Made by a program: the position numbers and the translations under genes. Below the pieces are notes generated by a model. That model was not told the DNA's origin and did no database searches. It saw only the letters and a program-made list of their open reading frames with translations. Shown here in pieces: positions 33,254-44,190 of a stretch of DNA of 64,000 bases. Origin of the DNA: Ceratodon purpureus (Eukaryota; Streptophyta; Bryopsida; Pseudoditrichales; Ditrichaceae); assembly GCA_014871385.1 (NCBI GenBank), contig CM026426.1:42117613-42181612 (forward strand), in the 5' to 3' direction. How positions within the stretch are numbered: the stretch's first letter is position 1; each line of letters begins with the position of its first letter.

Positions 33254-35314
33254 CTACCCGTCATTGGTCTCGTCGTCCTCAACCTCTGCGGCCGCATCCT
33301 TTGCAATCGCCAACAGTTCCATGACAAGTTCGTCGTTGGAACTTGACAAGGTAAGTTCCCTTGGTGATTTCGTTCCGATCTGCGAACGGCACGGACTTTC
33401 AGACAGGTTCGGCATGGCTTCATCATCGATGTCCCCTTGTATATCGCTGCTAGCGTCCGAACTGACTACACGCTTTGGAGAGACATCATAGGTTTCATAT
33501 GGGCGCTCCACCTTGTCTACGGTAGTCTCCGAGAGCGTAAAGTCGGAAACTGCGTGGGCACGTTTGGAAGGTCCACGTACTGCTTCAACATTGCAATCTA
33601 GGGCAGTACGCTTCCGCACCTTCAGTCCAGCCTGAACTGCGGCTCCAGGCTTTGCAATCTGCCTGACCAAGTCCTGTGCCTCCTTACGAGAGAGCGGTGG
33701 TGCACATCCCTCCGCGGACATGCATGCACGCCATGCTTCGATACTTGCCTGCATAGTTGCATCATTCGAAACAAGGCCCCACTGCCCCATCCAAACCCCG
33801 CTTGGAACCTCATCACAACAAGGACATTTTGGATTTCTACCGAGCACAATCTTGAACATGCAACAAGGATGAAATAAGCAACCGCATGGGAGATTGACCA
33901 GAGCCATGTCTGCCCAAAAGCGGCCGCACATCCCACAGGGGAGGTCTCCTTTGAGTCTTCTCATTCCTGTCGGTGCAACAGGGAAAGACGAGAAGAATTG
34001 CTGTGGGCGAACACAGCTCTCTTCTATAATAATGACATCGACTTGGCGCTCTATGTCTTGAAGTAAATTAAACAAGGTACGAACCTGCTCACCTAACGAC
34101 TTTACTCTCTCGCTCTTTTCTACCAGTGCCGCCCGGTTCTCCTCAACAGCTGCGCTAGCCTTACCGCATGCGGATGATACAGCTCGCACCTCGTTCTGCG
34201 CCGCAACTCTTGCGGAAGCATCACAACCAACGCCTTTTTTAGCTGATTGTAGCATGGCGAACTTGTCCCAAAGCTCCTCCTCTGCCCTCACGAGCGTCTG
34301 TCCATGCACCTGCTCGTCCTTAAGCTCCAGCTGCCTCCGCTCCAGCTCAACGGTCAGTTTGTCGTGCTCCGCCTGAACATGTGATTTTCTGCGTAGTAAA
34401 CCTGAGACCTTCGATCCCTCTCCGTGCTGACTTGATCCCTTTGAGACCTTCGATCCCTCTCCGTGCTGACCTGATCCGTTTGCTTTCATGGATCTGCGCT
34501 GGCGTGGTGTGGTAACCTGCGTCACTGGAACGTCGACATATGCTGCGGCCGGAACCATGCTCAGTTGCTGCCGTGGAGCTTGCTGAGAATGAAGAACTCC
34601 CGACAATGCGTGATCTATATGAGCCTCTGGGTCCACGCTGACTTTAGCGGCCTGCAGCTGCCGAATCGCTGTCGCATGGGCCAACTGCAAACGACCAACA
34701 AGATGCTGAAAAAAATCTAACAAAGCTTGGATTTGTTCCCGTATGCAGGGCGGCGTCATCTTCTGCGTGGAGTGGCGCATTGATGTCTTCATACGGTGTG
34801 AAGCCAACTCCGCAGCCCCCTCAGCCCAATTCACCTTAAGGTCCCGCGATTCAAGTTCCACTCCACGCAGGAACGCAGTCCCATACTCACCATTATCTGG
34901 ACCACATCCACCATGCACCTTCTGATGCATGCGTTGTATCTTCCAAATGTCAAGTACATTCTCCATCAGTCGCATGGGGTGACGGTTCCCGGTTCGATTC
35001 AGCGGATACTTGCGAGATAGCTCCAGCGTGGTGAGCCCGTGGTTGTTCTTGAGCTTACGAAACGGAATTCCTTCGTTACAGAGCCCTCCAACTTCTGCAA
35101 AAAAAGAACAGGTATACTCAGCCTGCTCGCTACCCATGAGGAATGGTGCACGGCGTGTCATTGCTTTACGCATCGCCGGGAGGAAATGGTCAATGCTGAA
35201 GGCCTCTCTCCAAACAGTGAGGTCCGTTGCAAGTAGCTCTGGATTCTCTCCGTCGCCGCCTGAGTCAACAGGAGAACCACAATGCGAAGCAGGTCTCACT
35301 TTAACACGCGCCAT
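33254..35314 (-). CDS. RING-finger/coiled-coil cargo protein 1
   Basis: A single uninterrupted frame gives 686 residues from ATG 35,314 (MARVKV), or 692 from 35,332. The N-terminal ~200 residues contain SFFAEVGGLCNEGIPF and align with the N-terminus of the RING protein at 41.9 kb. Next come a helix-rich part, a 13-residue tandem duplication (QHGEGSKVS twice, 34,403-34,480), a coiled coil around residues 320-440, and then a RING-type zinc site near residue 466: CGMCGRFW...CGCLFHPCC...CPCC. The tail is acidic. RING proteins usually act as ubiquitin ligases; whether this one does is unknown. It lies opposite to the recombinase-like gene between the two ~300-bp direct repeats. No relative outside this window comes to mind. 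Confidence 0.7.
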   Translation of the reverse strand: MARVKVRPASHCGSPVDSGGDGENPELLATDLTVWREAFSIDHFLPAMRKAMTRRAPFLMGSEQAEYTCSFFAEVGGLCNEGIPFRKLKNNHGLTTLELSRKYPLNRTGNRHPMRLMENVLDIWKIQRMHQKVHGGCGPDNGEYGTAFLRGVELESRDLKVNWAEGAAELASHRMKTSMRHSTQKMTPPCIREQIQALLDFFQHLVGRLQLAHATAIRQLQAAKVSVDPEAHIDHALSGVLHSQQAPRQQLSMVPAAAYVDVPVTQVTTPRQRRSMKANGSGQHGEGSKVSKGSSQHGEGSKVSGLLRRKSHVQAEHDKLTVELERRQLELKDEQVHGQTLVRAEEELWDKFAMLQSAKKGVGCDASARVAAQNEVRAVSSACGKASAAVEENRAALVEKSERVKSLGEQVRTLFNLLQDIERQVDVIIIEESCVRPQQFFSSFPVAPTGMRRLKGDLPCGMCGRFWADMALVNLPCGCLFHPCCMFKIVLGRNPKCPCCDEVPSGVWMGQWGLVSNDATMQASIEAWRACMSAEGCAPPLSRKEAQDLVRQIAKPGAAVQAGLKVRKRTALDCNVEAVRGPSKRAHAVSDFTLSETTVDKVERPYETYDVSPKRVVSSDASSDIQGDIDDEAMPNLSESPCRSQIGTKSPRELTLSSSNDELVMELLAIAKDAAAEVEDDETNDG

Positions 35315-35879
35315 GTCAGGAAAAGAGCGCACTGGTTAGGAAGAGGAGAATGTGTATAGGGTCAATAGATAGAATGTTGAAGCAACTGAAGACTACTGAA
35401 GACTACAGTAGCAAGAAGTGCAACGGAGTTGGCTGCCTAAGCAAGATAAGCTTCAAGCCTGCTTTGGGAGGTAAGTGCGACGCCGTGGTGATGTTTGCTG
35501 CAGTCCACTTCTTGGTTACTGCCTTTGGTTGCAAACATGATTTGATTGAAACACTTCGTTTACGGCAACTGTACATGGTACTAGTGTAGTTATATTTTAA
35601 GGAATTGACTTGCTGAATTCTGTATGGCGCGAGGATTTAACGGTGGATACTCTGAAGTCAAAGGGTAAGCATCGCCGGCTTTAGCCGCCACGCATTCTCG
35701 TAAGTTAGTTAGTGGGGATGTTGTATAGGACGAATTGAGAGAACCTTTATAATTTTGTATTTGAAACCACATGTCGGGAAACTAGAACTACCAATGAGAT
35801 GGAATCCGAGGTCGCAGTTGTACATTAGAGGGACATCGGCGGGCCGACTTGTTTAAGTGTACACAGCATTGTAAAATGA

Positions 35880-36178
35880 TGAACCAGATGAGACACAGGA
35901 CTCTACTCAATCAGATTACAGTGTCACTGATATCACATAGGTACATGGTGCTTGTTGGTATACACTTCGTTGAAAGAGGTAAAGATGAACGGCCACAATT
36001 ATCATCTCTTCAAAAACCTGATTTAACTGTTGTATAAATTGAAGGAAGGATTATTTGATATCTTGACGCTGTACATGTTATCATTCACCTTAGTGAATGC
36101 AATTGTCAAAAACTTCCAAGCTGAGTTCTCCCTAATATATGTGTACGCATGTTGGGCCATCAATGCTGAGGGTGATTT
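35880..36178 (+). repeat. Direct repeat B
   Basis: Second copy of the segment at 32,640-32,945. It keeps the recombinase-like gene's stop-codon region and 3' flank but none of its upstream exons. The copy ends just where the long repeat structure starts. Between repeat B and the RING gene (35,340-35,880) I see no gene. Confidence 0.9.
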
Positions 36179-38329
36179 TTTAGGACAGGAGTTTAATGAA
36201 ATAATATGAATTCCTTTGTTTCCAAGTCAACGGCCTTCCGGTACCCATGTCTGAGCTATTAACGTTGAATAGAGCTAATTGAGGAGCTATATCTCGCACA
36301 GTGATTAAGGTGGAATTAGTTCTTATCCAAGTTCTACTGAAACTCGATTTTTCATTCATCTATTTTTCATCCACCCATCAATGATAACATATGAATGTTT
36401 CCTTTAAAATTCAAGAATCACAAAAACTGTTTTGACCCTTGCAATGCTTCAGCGTCCTATGGTTTAGATGCTTCAAATTGGATTGAGTTCTATGCAACCC
36501 AATTAAGGAGGGATTAATTCTCATTCATGTTTCATTGAAACTTCAATTTTCAGTCATCTGGTTTTCATCCATCCACAAATGATGCACGTGGACTTCAATG
36601 TTTCCTTCAAATTTCAGCAATTACAAAAACTGTTTTAACACTTGCCATGCTTCAGTGTTTTTTTTTTTTTTTTTCTAGTTCTTCTAATTGGATTGAGTTC
36701 TGTGCAAACCGATTGAAGGAAGGATTTGTTCTGATTCATGTTTCACATAACTTCATTTGTCATTCTTTTGTTTTACCTCCATCCATAAAAGAAAAGGTCA
36801 CTGTTATGTTTCTTACAAATTTCGTAATAAGGGACTCCCGTTCTCACCCTTGCCATGCTTCAATGCCTTTTTCTTTTATTTGGTTCTAATTGGGGAGCTA
36901 TATCTCGCACAGTGATTAAGGAGGAATTAGTTCGTATTCATGTTCAACTCAAACTCCAATTTCCATTCATCTATTTTTCATCCACCCTTAAAAGATAACA
37001 TATAAATGTTTCCCTCAAATTTCAGTAATTACGAAAACTGTTTTGACCGAGCCTCCATGCTTCAATGCTTTATTTTTTATTTTTATTTGGTTCAAATTGG
37101 GTTCAGTTCCATTCATACTGAATAGGGGTGTGTTCTTTCTTATTCATATTTCACCGAATCTGGCTTCTTCCGAATGTTTCCTTCAAATTTCAGCAATTAC
37201 AAAAACTGTTTTAACACTTGCCATGCTTCAGTGTTTTTTTTTTCTTTTTTTTCTAGTTCTTCTAATTGGATTGAGTTCTATGGAAACCAATTCAAGAAGG
37301 ATTAGTTTTCATTCATGTTTCATTGAAACTTCAATTTTCAGTCATCTAGTTTTCATCCATCCACAAATGATGCACGTGGACTTCAATGTTTCCTTCAAAT
37401 TTCAGCAAGTATGAAAATTCTTTTGACCCTTGCCTTGCTTCACTGTTTTTTTTTTTTTTCTAGTTCTTCTAATTGGATTGAGTTCTATGGAAACCGATTC
37501 AAGAAGGATTAGTTTTCATTCATGTTTCATTGAAACTTCAATTTTCAGTCATCTGGTTTTCATCCATCCACAAATGATGCACGTGGACTTCAATGTTTCC
37601 TTCAAATTTCAGCAATTATGAAAATCCTTTTGACCCTTGCCATGCTTCAGTGTTTTTTTTTTTTTTCTTAGTTCTTCTTTTTGGATTGAGTTCTATGGAA
37701 ACCGATTCAAGAAGGATTAGTTTTCATTCATGTTTCATTGAAACTTGAATTTTTCAGTCATCTAATTTTCATCCATCCACAAATGATGCACGTGGACTTC
37801 AATGTTTCCTTCAAATTTCAGCAATTATGAAAATCCTTTTGACCCCTGCCATGCTTCAGTGTTTTTTTTTTTTTTCTTAGTTCTTCTTTTTGGATTGAGT
37901 TCTATGGAAACCGATTCAAAAAGGATTAGTTTTCATTCATGTTTCATTGAAACTTTAATTTTCAGTCATCTAGTTTTCATCCATCCACAAATGATGCACG
38001 TGCACTTCAATGTTCCCTTCAAATTTCAGCAATTACAAAAACTGTTTTAACACTTGGCATGCTTCAGTGTTTTTTTTTTTTTTCTAGTTCTTCTAATTGG
38101 ATTGAGTTCTGTGCAAACCGATTGAAGGAAGGAATTGTTCTGATTCATGTTTCATTGAAACTTCAATTTTCAGTCATCTGGTTTTCATCCATCCACAAAT
38201 GATGCACGTGGACTTCAATGTTTCCTTCAAATTTCAGCAATTAGAAAAAACTTTTTTGACACTTGCCGTGCTTCAATGTTTTTTTTCTTTTTTTTTCCCA
38301 TAAAGAAGAAAAAACAAAAAAATGATATT

Positions 38330-38516
38330 TTGGCACTCCAACTGTGCACTAGAAAGCGTGGTGGGGTGGGTGTCGGAGGGTGGATTCGAACCCGGCACCA
38401 GCACCCTGGGGCTGCCACGACAGTTCGAACCCGAAGCCTCGGATCACCAAGCCACCAAGGCTTTGACGAAGAGAATGTTCATCATGAGCATATATATATG
38501 GAACCTGAGTTCCTAA
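38330..38516 (-). repeat. tRNA-derived module, copy 1
   Basis: Read on the minus strand: AGGAACTCAGGTTCC, an A-box-like TGGCTTGGTGAT, a first GGGTTCGAACTG and a second B-box-like GGTTCGAATCC. This arrangement fits a tRNA-derived SINE. It is intact in all boxes. Confidence 0.7.
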
Positions 38517-38667
38517 AAATTGATAAAAAAAATAAAAAATTAGCATCTCCATGAAGCAAGTTCTTGAATTTGTTATTTTCGGTGTCGACCGCTTTTAACC
38601 AGTCACTTTTTTGATTATGTGCACCGCTACTTGAACATGCTTCAGTGGTGTTATGCTTTCTTGTGTT

Positions 38668-38850
38668 TATGCTTGACCCAGGCTTCTTTGTTGTATGCTT
38701 AGGAAAGGAACAATACTACTATAGCATTCAAGTGGGGCTAAAACTCTAGTTTAATTCTGTAATTATGAAACGTCCCTCAAGTACCCCTGAACATCGACAT
38801 CTTAAATACAAGTTAACTGAAATAATCAATCGAATTTTTTTGGCTTAGTC
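38668..38850 (+). repeat. Direct repeat C1
   Basis: The stretch starting CATGCTTGACCCAGGCTTC... matches 41,378-41,545 in the same orientation, and in reverse complement 45,790-45,980. It is a non-satellite spacer that marks the order of segments in the arms. Confidence 0.85.
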
Positions 38851-40872
38851 CGGGATGCACAGTATCTGAGGGTCAAGATTAGTTCAGTTTGATGACAATC
38901 TGAAACCTGGTTTTCCATTTTAATGTTTCATCATCCTTGCCATGCTTCAGCGTCCAATGGTTTAGATGCTTCAAATTGGATTGAGTTCTATGGATACCGA
39001 TTAAGGAAGGATTAGTTTTCATTCATGTTTCATTGAAACTTCAATTTTTCAGTCATCTAATTTTCATCCATCCAAAATTATGCACGTGGACTTCAATGTT
39101 TCCTTCAAATTTCAGCAATTATGAAAATCCTTTTGACCCTTGCCATGCTTCAGTGTTTTTTTTTTTTTTTTTCTAGTTGTTCTAATTGGATTGAGTTCTA
39201 TGGATACCGATTCAAGAAGGATTAGTTTTCATTCATGTTTCATTGAAACTTGAATTTTCAGTCATCTAGTTTTCATCCATCCACAAATGATGCACGTGGA
39301 CTTCAATGTTTCCTTCAAATTTCAGCAATTACAAAATTCTTTTGACCCTTGCCATGCTTCAGTGTTTTTTTTTTCTTTTCTTGTTCTTCTAATTGGATTG
39401 AGTTCTATGAATACCGATTAAGGAAGGATTAGTTTTCATTCATGTTTCATTGAAACTTGAATTTTTAGTCATCTAGTTTTCATCCATCCACAAATGATGC
39501 ATGTGGACTTCAATGTTTCCTTCAAATTTCAGCAATTATGAAAATTCTTTTGACCCTTGCCTTGCTTCACTGTTTTTTTTTTTTTTTCTAGTTGTTCTAA
39601 TTGGATTGAGTTCTATGGAAACCAATTCAAGAAGGATTAGTTTTCATTCATGTTTCATTGAAACTTGAATTTTCAGTCATCTAGTTTTCATCCATCCACA
39701 AATGATGCACGTGGACTTCAATGTTTCCTTCAAATTTCAGCAAGTATGAAAATTCTTTTGACCCTTGCCTTGCTTCACTGTTTTTTTTTTTTTTCTAGTT
39801 GTTCTAATTGGATTGAGTTCTATGGAAATCAATTCAAGAAGGATTAGTTTTCATTCATGTTTCATTGAAACTTCAATTTTCAGTCATCTAGTTTTCATCC
39901 ATCCACAAATGATGCACGTGCACTTTAATGTTCCCTTCAAATTTCAGCAAGTATGAAAATTCTTTTGACCCTTGCCTTGCTTCAGTGTTTTTTTTTTTTT
40001 TTCTAGTTCTTCTAATTGGATTGAGTTCTGTGCAAACCCATTGAAGGAAGGAATTGTTCTGATTCATGTTTCATTGAAACTTCAATTTTTAGTCAACTGG
40101 TTTTCATCCATCCACAAATAATGCACGTGGACTTCAATGTTTCCTTCAAATTTCAGCAATTATGAAAATCCTTTTGACCCTTGCCATGCTTCAGTGTTTT
40201 TTTTTTTTTTCTTAGTTCTTCTTTTTGGATTGAGTTCTATGGAAACCGATTCAAGAAGGATTAGTTTTCATTCATGTTTCATTGAAACTTGAATTTTTCA
40301 GTCATCTAATTTTCATCCATCCACAAATGATGCACGTGGACTTCAATGTTTCCTTCAAATTTCAGCAATTATGAAAATCCTTTTGACCCCTGCCATGCTT
40401 CAGTGTTTTTTTTTTTTTTTCTTAGTTCTTCTAATTGGATTGAGTTCTATGGAAACCGATTCAAAAAGGATTAGTTTTCATTCATGTTTCATTGAAACTT
40501 TAATTTTCAGTCATCTAGTTTTCATCCATCCACAAATGATGCACGTGCACTTCAATGTTCCCTTCAAATTTCAGCAATTACAAAAACTGTTTTAACACTT
40601 GGCATGCTTCAGTGTTTTTTTTTTTTTCTAGTTCTTTTAATTTGATTGAGTTCTGTGCAAACCGATTGAAGGAAGGAATTGTTCTGATTCATGTTTTATT
40701 GAAACTTCAATTTTCAGTCATCTGGTTTTCATCCATCCACAAATGATGCACGTGGACTTCAATGTTTCCTTCAAATTTCAGCAATTAGAAAAAACTTTTT
40801 TGACACTTGCCGTGCTTCAATGTTTTTTTTCTTTTTTTTTTCCCATAAAGAAGAAAAAACAAAAAAATGATA

Positions 40873-41058
40873 TTTTGGCACTCCAACTGTGCACTAGAAA
40901 GCGTGGTGGGGTGGGTGTCGGAGGGTGGATTCGAACCCGGCACCAGCACCCTGGGGCTGCCACGACAGTTCGAAACCGAAGCCTCGGATCACCAAGCCAC
41001 CAAGGCTTTGACGAAGAGGACGTTTATCATGAGCGTATATATGGAACCTGAGTTCCTT
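40873..41058 (-). repeat. tRNA-derived module, copy 2
   Basis: Same elements as copy 1, with the A-box-like and both B-box-like words kept. The first B-box context differs by one base (GGTTTCGAACTG on the minus strand). Confidence 0.7.
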
Positions 41059-41095
41059 AAAATTGAAAAAAAAAGAAAAAAGGAAAATTTTAAAT

Positions 41096-41282
41096 ATGGC
41101 ACTACAACTGTGCACGAGAAAGCGTGGTGGGGTGGGTGTCGGAGGGTGGATTCGAACCCGGCACCAGCACCCTGGGGCTGCCACGACAGTACGAACCCGA
41201 AGCCTCGGATCACCAAGCCACCAAGGCTTTGAGGAGGGGGATGTTCATCATGAGCATACTTATATGGAACCTGAGTTCCTAA
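41096..41282 (-). repeat. tRNA-derived module, copy 3
   Basis: Placed head-to-tail about 40 bases from copy 2. The first B-box-like word reads GGGTTCGTACTG, a one-base change, while the second (GGTTCGAATCC) is intact. Confidence 0.7.
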
Positions 41283-41377
41283 AAATTGAAAAAAAAAGAA
41301 AAATGGGAAATTTAAAATCTGGTGGCTTCATGAAAGTGGACACCATGCGTAAGCAACCGAAGCAAGGCAAATTGACC

Positions 41378-41545
41378 ATGCTTGACCCAGGCTTCTTTGT
41401 TGTATGCTTAGGCAAGGAACAATACTACTATAGCATTCAAGTGGGGCTAAAACTCTAGTTTAATTCTGTAATTATGAAACGTCCCTCAAGTAACCCTGAA
41501 CATCGACATCTTAAATACAAGTTAACTAAAATAATCAATGGAATG
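41378..41545 (+). repeat. Direct repeat C2, inner end of the left arm
   Basis: Second copy of 38,668-38,850. The reverse-complement pairing with the right arm ends just before it (about 41,382 pairs with 43,692), so this copy belongs to the unique centre or to an internal rearrangement. Confidence 0.8.
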
Positions 41546-41931
41546 TGACGTGCTAAGCTCTTGCTTACCTCCAAATTGAATCATAGCTCATTTTTATTGA
41601 CAGTTCTCAATTCTCGCCCAGACGATCACTTCACCTTGATGATCTGTACCTTCCACTCTGAATGTTTGAGCGCTTAAACCCGGGCTGCTTCACCACTTGG
41701 CAGTCAACGTTCACAATCTCACTTTTAAGCTTTGCACAAACAGTATCTGGAAGCTCCTTGTTGCAGCTCGTTGTGCTTCAGGTCTCGTTTTCTGCTTGTG
41801 CCTTTTGTCGTTGACGTTGTGCTGCCCCAGAAGTCTTGATTACTGCACATTGTTTTAGCATTTCACTTATGTTGTGTTCTGACAGTGTGATATCAATTTG
41901 TTTAGGAGCTGCGTAGTTTGGTGTTGTCAAC

Positions 41932-43377
41932 ATGGTGTACCACAAGAAGCGGAAGTCCGGACAGGGTAGCCCTTCAACGCCAAAGCTCCGAAACACGCCC
42001 ACTGTCGAAGACGACGAAGATGCCAGAAGTGGCGACGACGAAGTGGAGGGTCTTGCTGCCGCGTATGACTGGGCCAGCTCCGAGTTTGATGCTCCTTTTG
42101 ACCTCACGGGAATTCCGGATGCTGTGCAGGACAAGCTGCTGGCGGCGGCGCCAGTGCTACGTGGCAGAAACGCTGTGTATGAACACAGCTTCTTCCGCGA
42201 CGTTGTTGGCCTATGCGACCGGGGACCATTGGTGGACGACGTCGGTAAAGCGTACCCGCAAATCACGGAGGCGTCGGTGAAGCAGGTCTGGAGGATTGGA
42301 GCGCAGCCGAACCGATTCGAGGTCGCAAACTGCGCAGACAAGGACCAAGCACACCTCTTCCTCCAGTTCAACTATAAGGTGTATGGAAATCGGCCCGAGA
42401 ACTTCTACTTCGCAATGCGTTTTCTGAAGGCGGCCTTTGCAACCTTTGTCCACGGTTTCGACGTCAATTGGGTTGCTGAAGCAGAGAGACGTCGTTCGAA
42501 GCGCCTGGCGACAGCAACGAAGAACCCAATGAAGCTCGGTCCCGTCGCTCTACGCCGTCAAATTGAGGGACTCTGTGGCATTCTGAAGGAGGTGACCACT
42601 GGAGCTCCAGCGCATCGGTCGGTGCCCGCCTCCGTTGTAGCAGCGCAGAAGATGGTGGACGACGCTGTGGAGTGTGAGGCCAAAGCATTGGTTGTTCTTC
42701 AGGAGATCTCACGCCGACAGGATGACGCCACGCGGAGCTTGATGAAGATCACCATCGACGACATTGGCAGAGTTGAAGCAGAGCATACCGACGCCGTGAA
42801 GGAGCTCCAGCGTGTCTTCCGAACCGGGACGTCGGTGCAGTACAAGGAGCAGGCTGATGCAGCACGTGTCCTGTCGGTGAAACTGACGCAGATGCAGGAA
42901 GAGCATATGTTGGCTCGTGACACCGTCAACTCCCTCACTCAAGCCAATGGACCTGTGGAGCACGCCAAAGCAGAGCATTCGAAGGCGCAGGACATGGTGA
43001 AAGAAGCACAGGTGGAGTTGTGGAGCGCTAAGCGAGAGAATCTCATACTACGTCCTCGACCTGTGTTTAAATTCCCCTTCAATCAGTCTGTTCCACCAAT
43101 CTCCTCGCCGATCCTCCCCGAAATCTGCCCACTCTGCGACAGAGGGTTTGTTGCAAAAGCAGCAATCCTGGGGCCTTGCAACTGCCTCTTCCATGCAGTT
43201 TGCATTGCGGAGATGGTCGATGCTGCTCCAGCTTACATCTGTCCCACGTGTGAAGTGAGGATGGATCCAGCTTGGATAGCACAATTCAACGGCAAGGTCA
43301 CTGAAATTGAAGATGACGAAATTGAAGCCACTCATCGGAAGTTAGAGGATGTCGCAATGTACACATTCGGCTGCTGA
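41932..43377 (+). CDS. RING-finger/coiled-coil cargo protein 2
   Basis: One open frame gives 481 residues. After a basic start (KKRKSG) and an acidic stretch, residues about 75-200 align with RING protein 1: APVLRGRNAVYEHSFFRDVV and GLCDRGPL here, and SFFAEVGGLCNEGIPF there. A coiled coil follows at about residues 210-385. The RING-type site starts near residue 399: CPLCDRGF...CNCLFHAVC...CPTCEVRMDP. A short acidic tail ends in FGC. The gene occupies the centre between the two inverted repeat arms, with its own unique flanks (41,545-41,931 and 43,378-43,650). ATG 41,932 is the first in frame. The link to protein 1 is by order of motifs and shared words; identity is low. Confidence 0.7.
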   Translation: MVYHKKRKSGQGSPSTPKLRNTPTVEDDEDARSGDDEVEGLAAAYDWASSEFDAPFDLTGIPDAVQDKLLAAAPVLRGRNAVYEHSFFRDVVGLCDRGPLVDDVGKAYPQITEASVKQVWRIGAQPNRFEVANCADKDQAHLFLQFNYKVYGNRPENFYFAMRFLKAAFATFVHGFDVNWVAEAERRRSKRLATATKNPMKLGPVALRRQIEGLCGILKEVTTGAPAHRSVPASVVAAQKMVDDAVECEAKALVVLQEISRRQDDATRSLMKITIDDIGRVEAEHTDAVKELQRVFRTGTSVQYKEQADAARVLSVKLTQMQEEHMLARDTVNSLTQANGPVEHAKAEHSKAQDMVKEAQVELWSAKRENLILRPRPVFKFPFNQSVPPISSPILPEICPLCDRGFVAKAAILGPCNCLFHAVCIAEMVDAAPAYICPTCEVRMDPAWIAQFNGKVTEIEDDEIEATHRKLEDVAMYTFGC

Positions 43378-43787
43378 ACTTCCGCACACGCAACCTGATC
43401 TGCTCTGTTCCACAAACTCTAGGACAAGTTTTCTATAAACACTCTTGATGTGCACTCACTTCTGAACTTCACATTTGCTTGTAAATGTTGCTTCGACCGT
43501 TGGTTTCCGTCGCTTGAACTTATTGAAGCCACATTTTGAAAACCACGGTTGTTGCATTCTAAACTTCCAGTTACCGTACCCTTAATGTGTTTAAAAACCA
43601 TCTGAATTTCACTACTTTTGTATTCCAAGTTTATGTGTTAATAGACATCGATGTTTACAAGATGAAATATGCTTCATATTTTCTCAATTTGCCTTGCTTC
43701 GGTTGCTTACGCATGGTGTCCACTTTCATGAAGCCACCAGATTTTAAATTTCCCATTTTTCTTTTTTTTTCAATTTTTAGGAACTCA

Positions 43788-43963
43788 GGTTCCATATAAG
43801 TATGCTCATGATGAACATCCCCCTCGTCAAAGCCTTGGTGGCTTGGTGATCCTAGGCTTCGGGTTCGTACTGTCGTGGCAGCCCCAGGGTGCTGGTGCCG
43901 GGTTCGAATCCACCCTCCGACACCCACCCCACCACGCTTTCTCGTGCACAGTTGTAGTGCCAT
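43788..43963 (+). repeat. tRNA-derived module, copy 4
   Basis: Mirror of copy 3. The A-box-side sequence reads TGGCTTGGTGATCCTAGG, a one-base change against the other copies. The first B-box-like word has the same GGGTTCGTACTG variant as copy 3, supporting that the two arms are true inverted duplicates. Confidence 0.7.
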
Positions 43964-44003
43964 ATTTAAAATTTTTCTTTTTTCTTTTTTTTTCAATTTT
44001 AAG

Positions 44004-44190
44004 GAACTCAGGTTCCATATATATACGCTCATGATAAACGTCCTCTTCGTCAAAGCCTTGGTGGCTTGGTGATCCGAGGCTTCGGTTTCGAACTGTCGTG
44101 GCAGCCCCAGGGTGCTAGTGCCGGGTTCGAATCCACCCTCCGACACCCACCCCACCACGCTTTCTAGTGCACAGTTGGAGTGCCAAAATA
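44004..44190 (+). repeat. tRNA-derived module, copy 5
   Basis: Mirror of copy 2; it shares the GGTTTCGAACTG variant with it. Boxes are intact otherwise. Confidence 0.7.

Larger units (their letters stand above)
36200..41545 (+). repeat. Left arm of foldback-like inverted structure (~208-bp tandem repeats)
   Basis: About sixteen copies of a unit near 208 bp are visible, for example at 37,380, 37,588 and 37,796, and again at 39,298, 39,507 and 39,715. Each unit has a T-run, ATTGGATTGAGTTCTATGGA, TTCATTCATGTTTCATTGAA and CATCCATCCACAAATGATGC. Three tRNA-derived modules interrupt the array. The whole arm recurs in reverse complement at 43.65-47.64 kb. The outermost kilobase is more diverged and includes AGCTATATCTCGCACAGTGA twice (36,283 and 36,896). 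Short frames inside (FFFFLVLLIGLSSMET type) are repeat artefacts, not genes. Confidence 0.9.

Noticed and set aside
38330-38516. Functional tRNA genes in the repeat arms
   Set aside because: A- and B-box-like words are present, but there are two B-box-like words per module and I cannot draw a full cloverleaf; all six copies sit in repeats. A tRNA-derived SINE module fits better.
36647-40746. Coding frames such as FFFFLVLLIGLSSMETD in the repeat arms
   Set aside because: They recur with the ~208-bp repeat, cross the T-runs and start at chance ATGs. They are repeat artefacts.
36200-41545. CRISPR-like array
   Set aside because: The regular spacing is that of a ~208-bp satellite with no short repeat/unique spacer pattern, in a eukaryotic genome.
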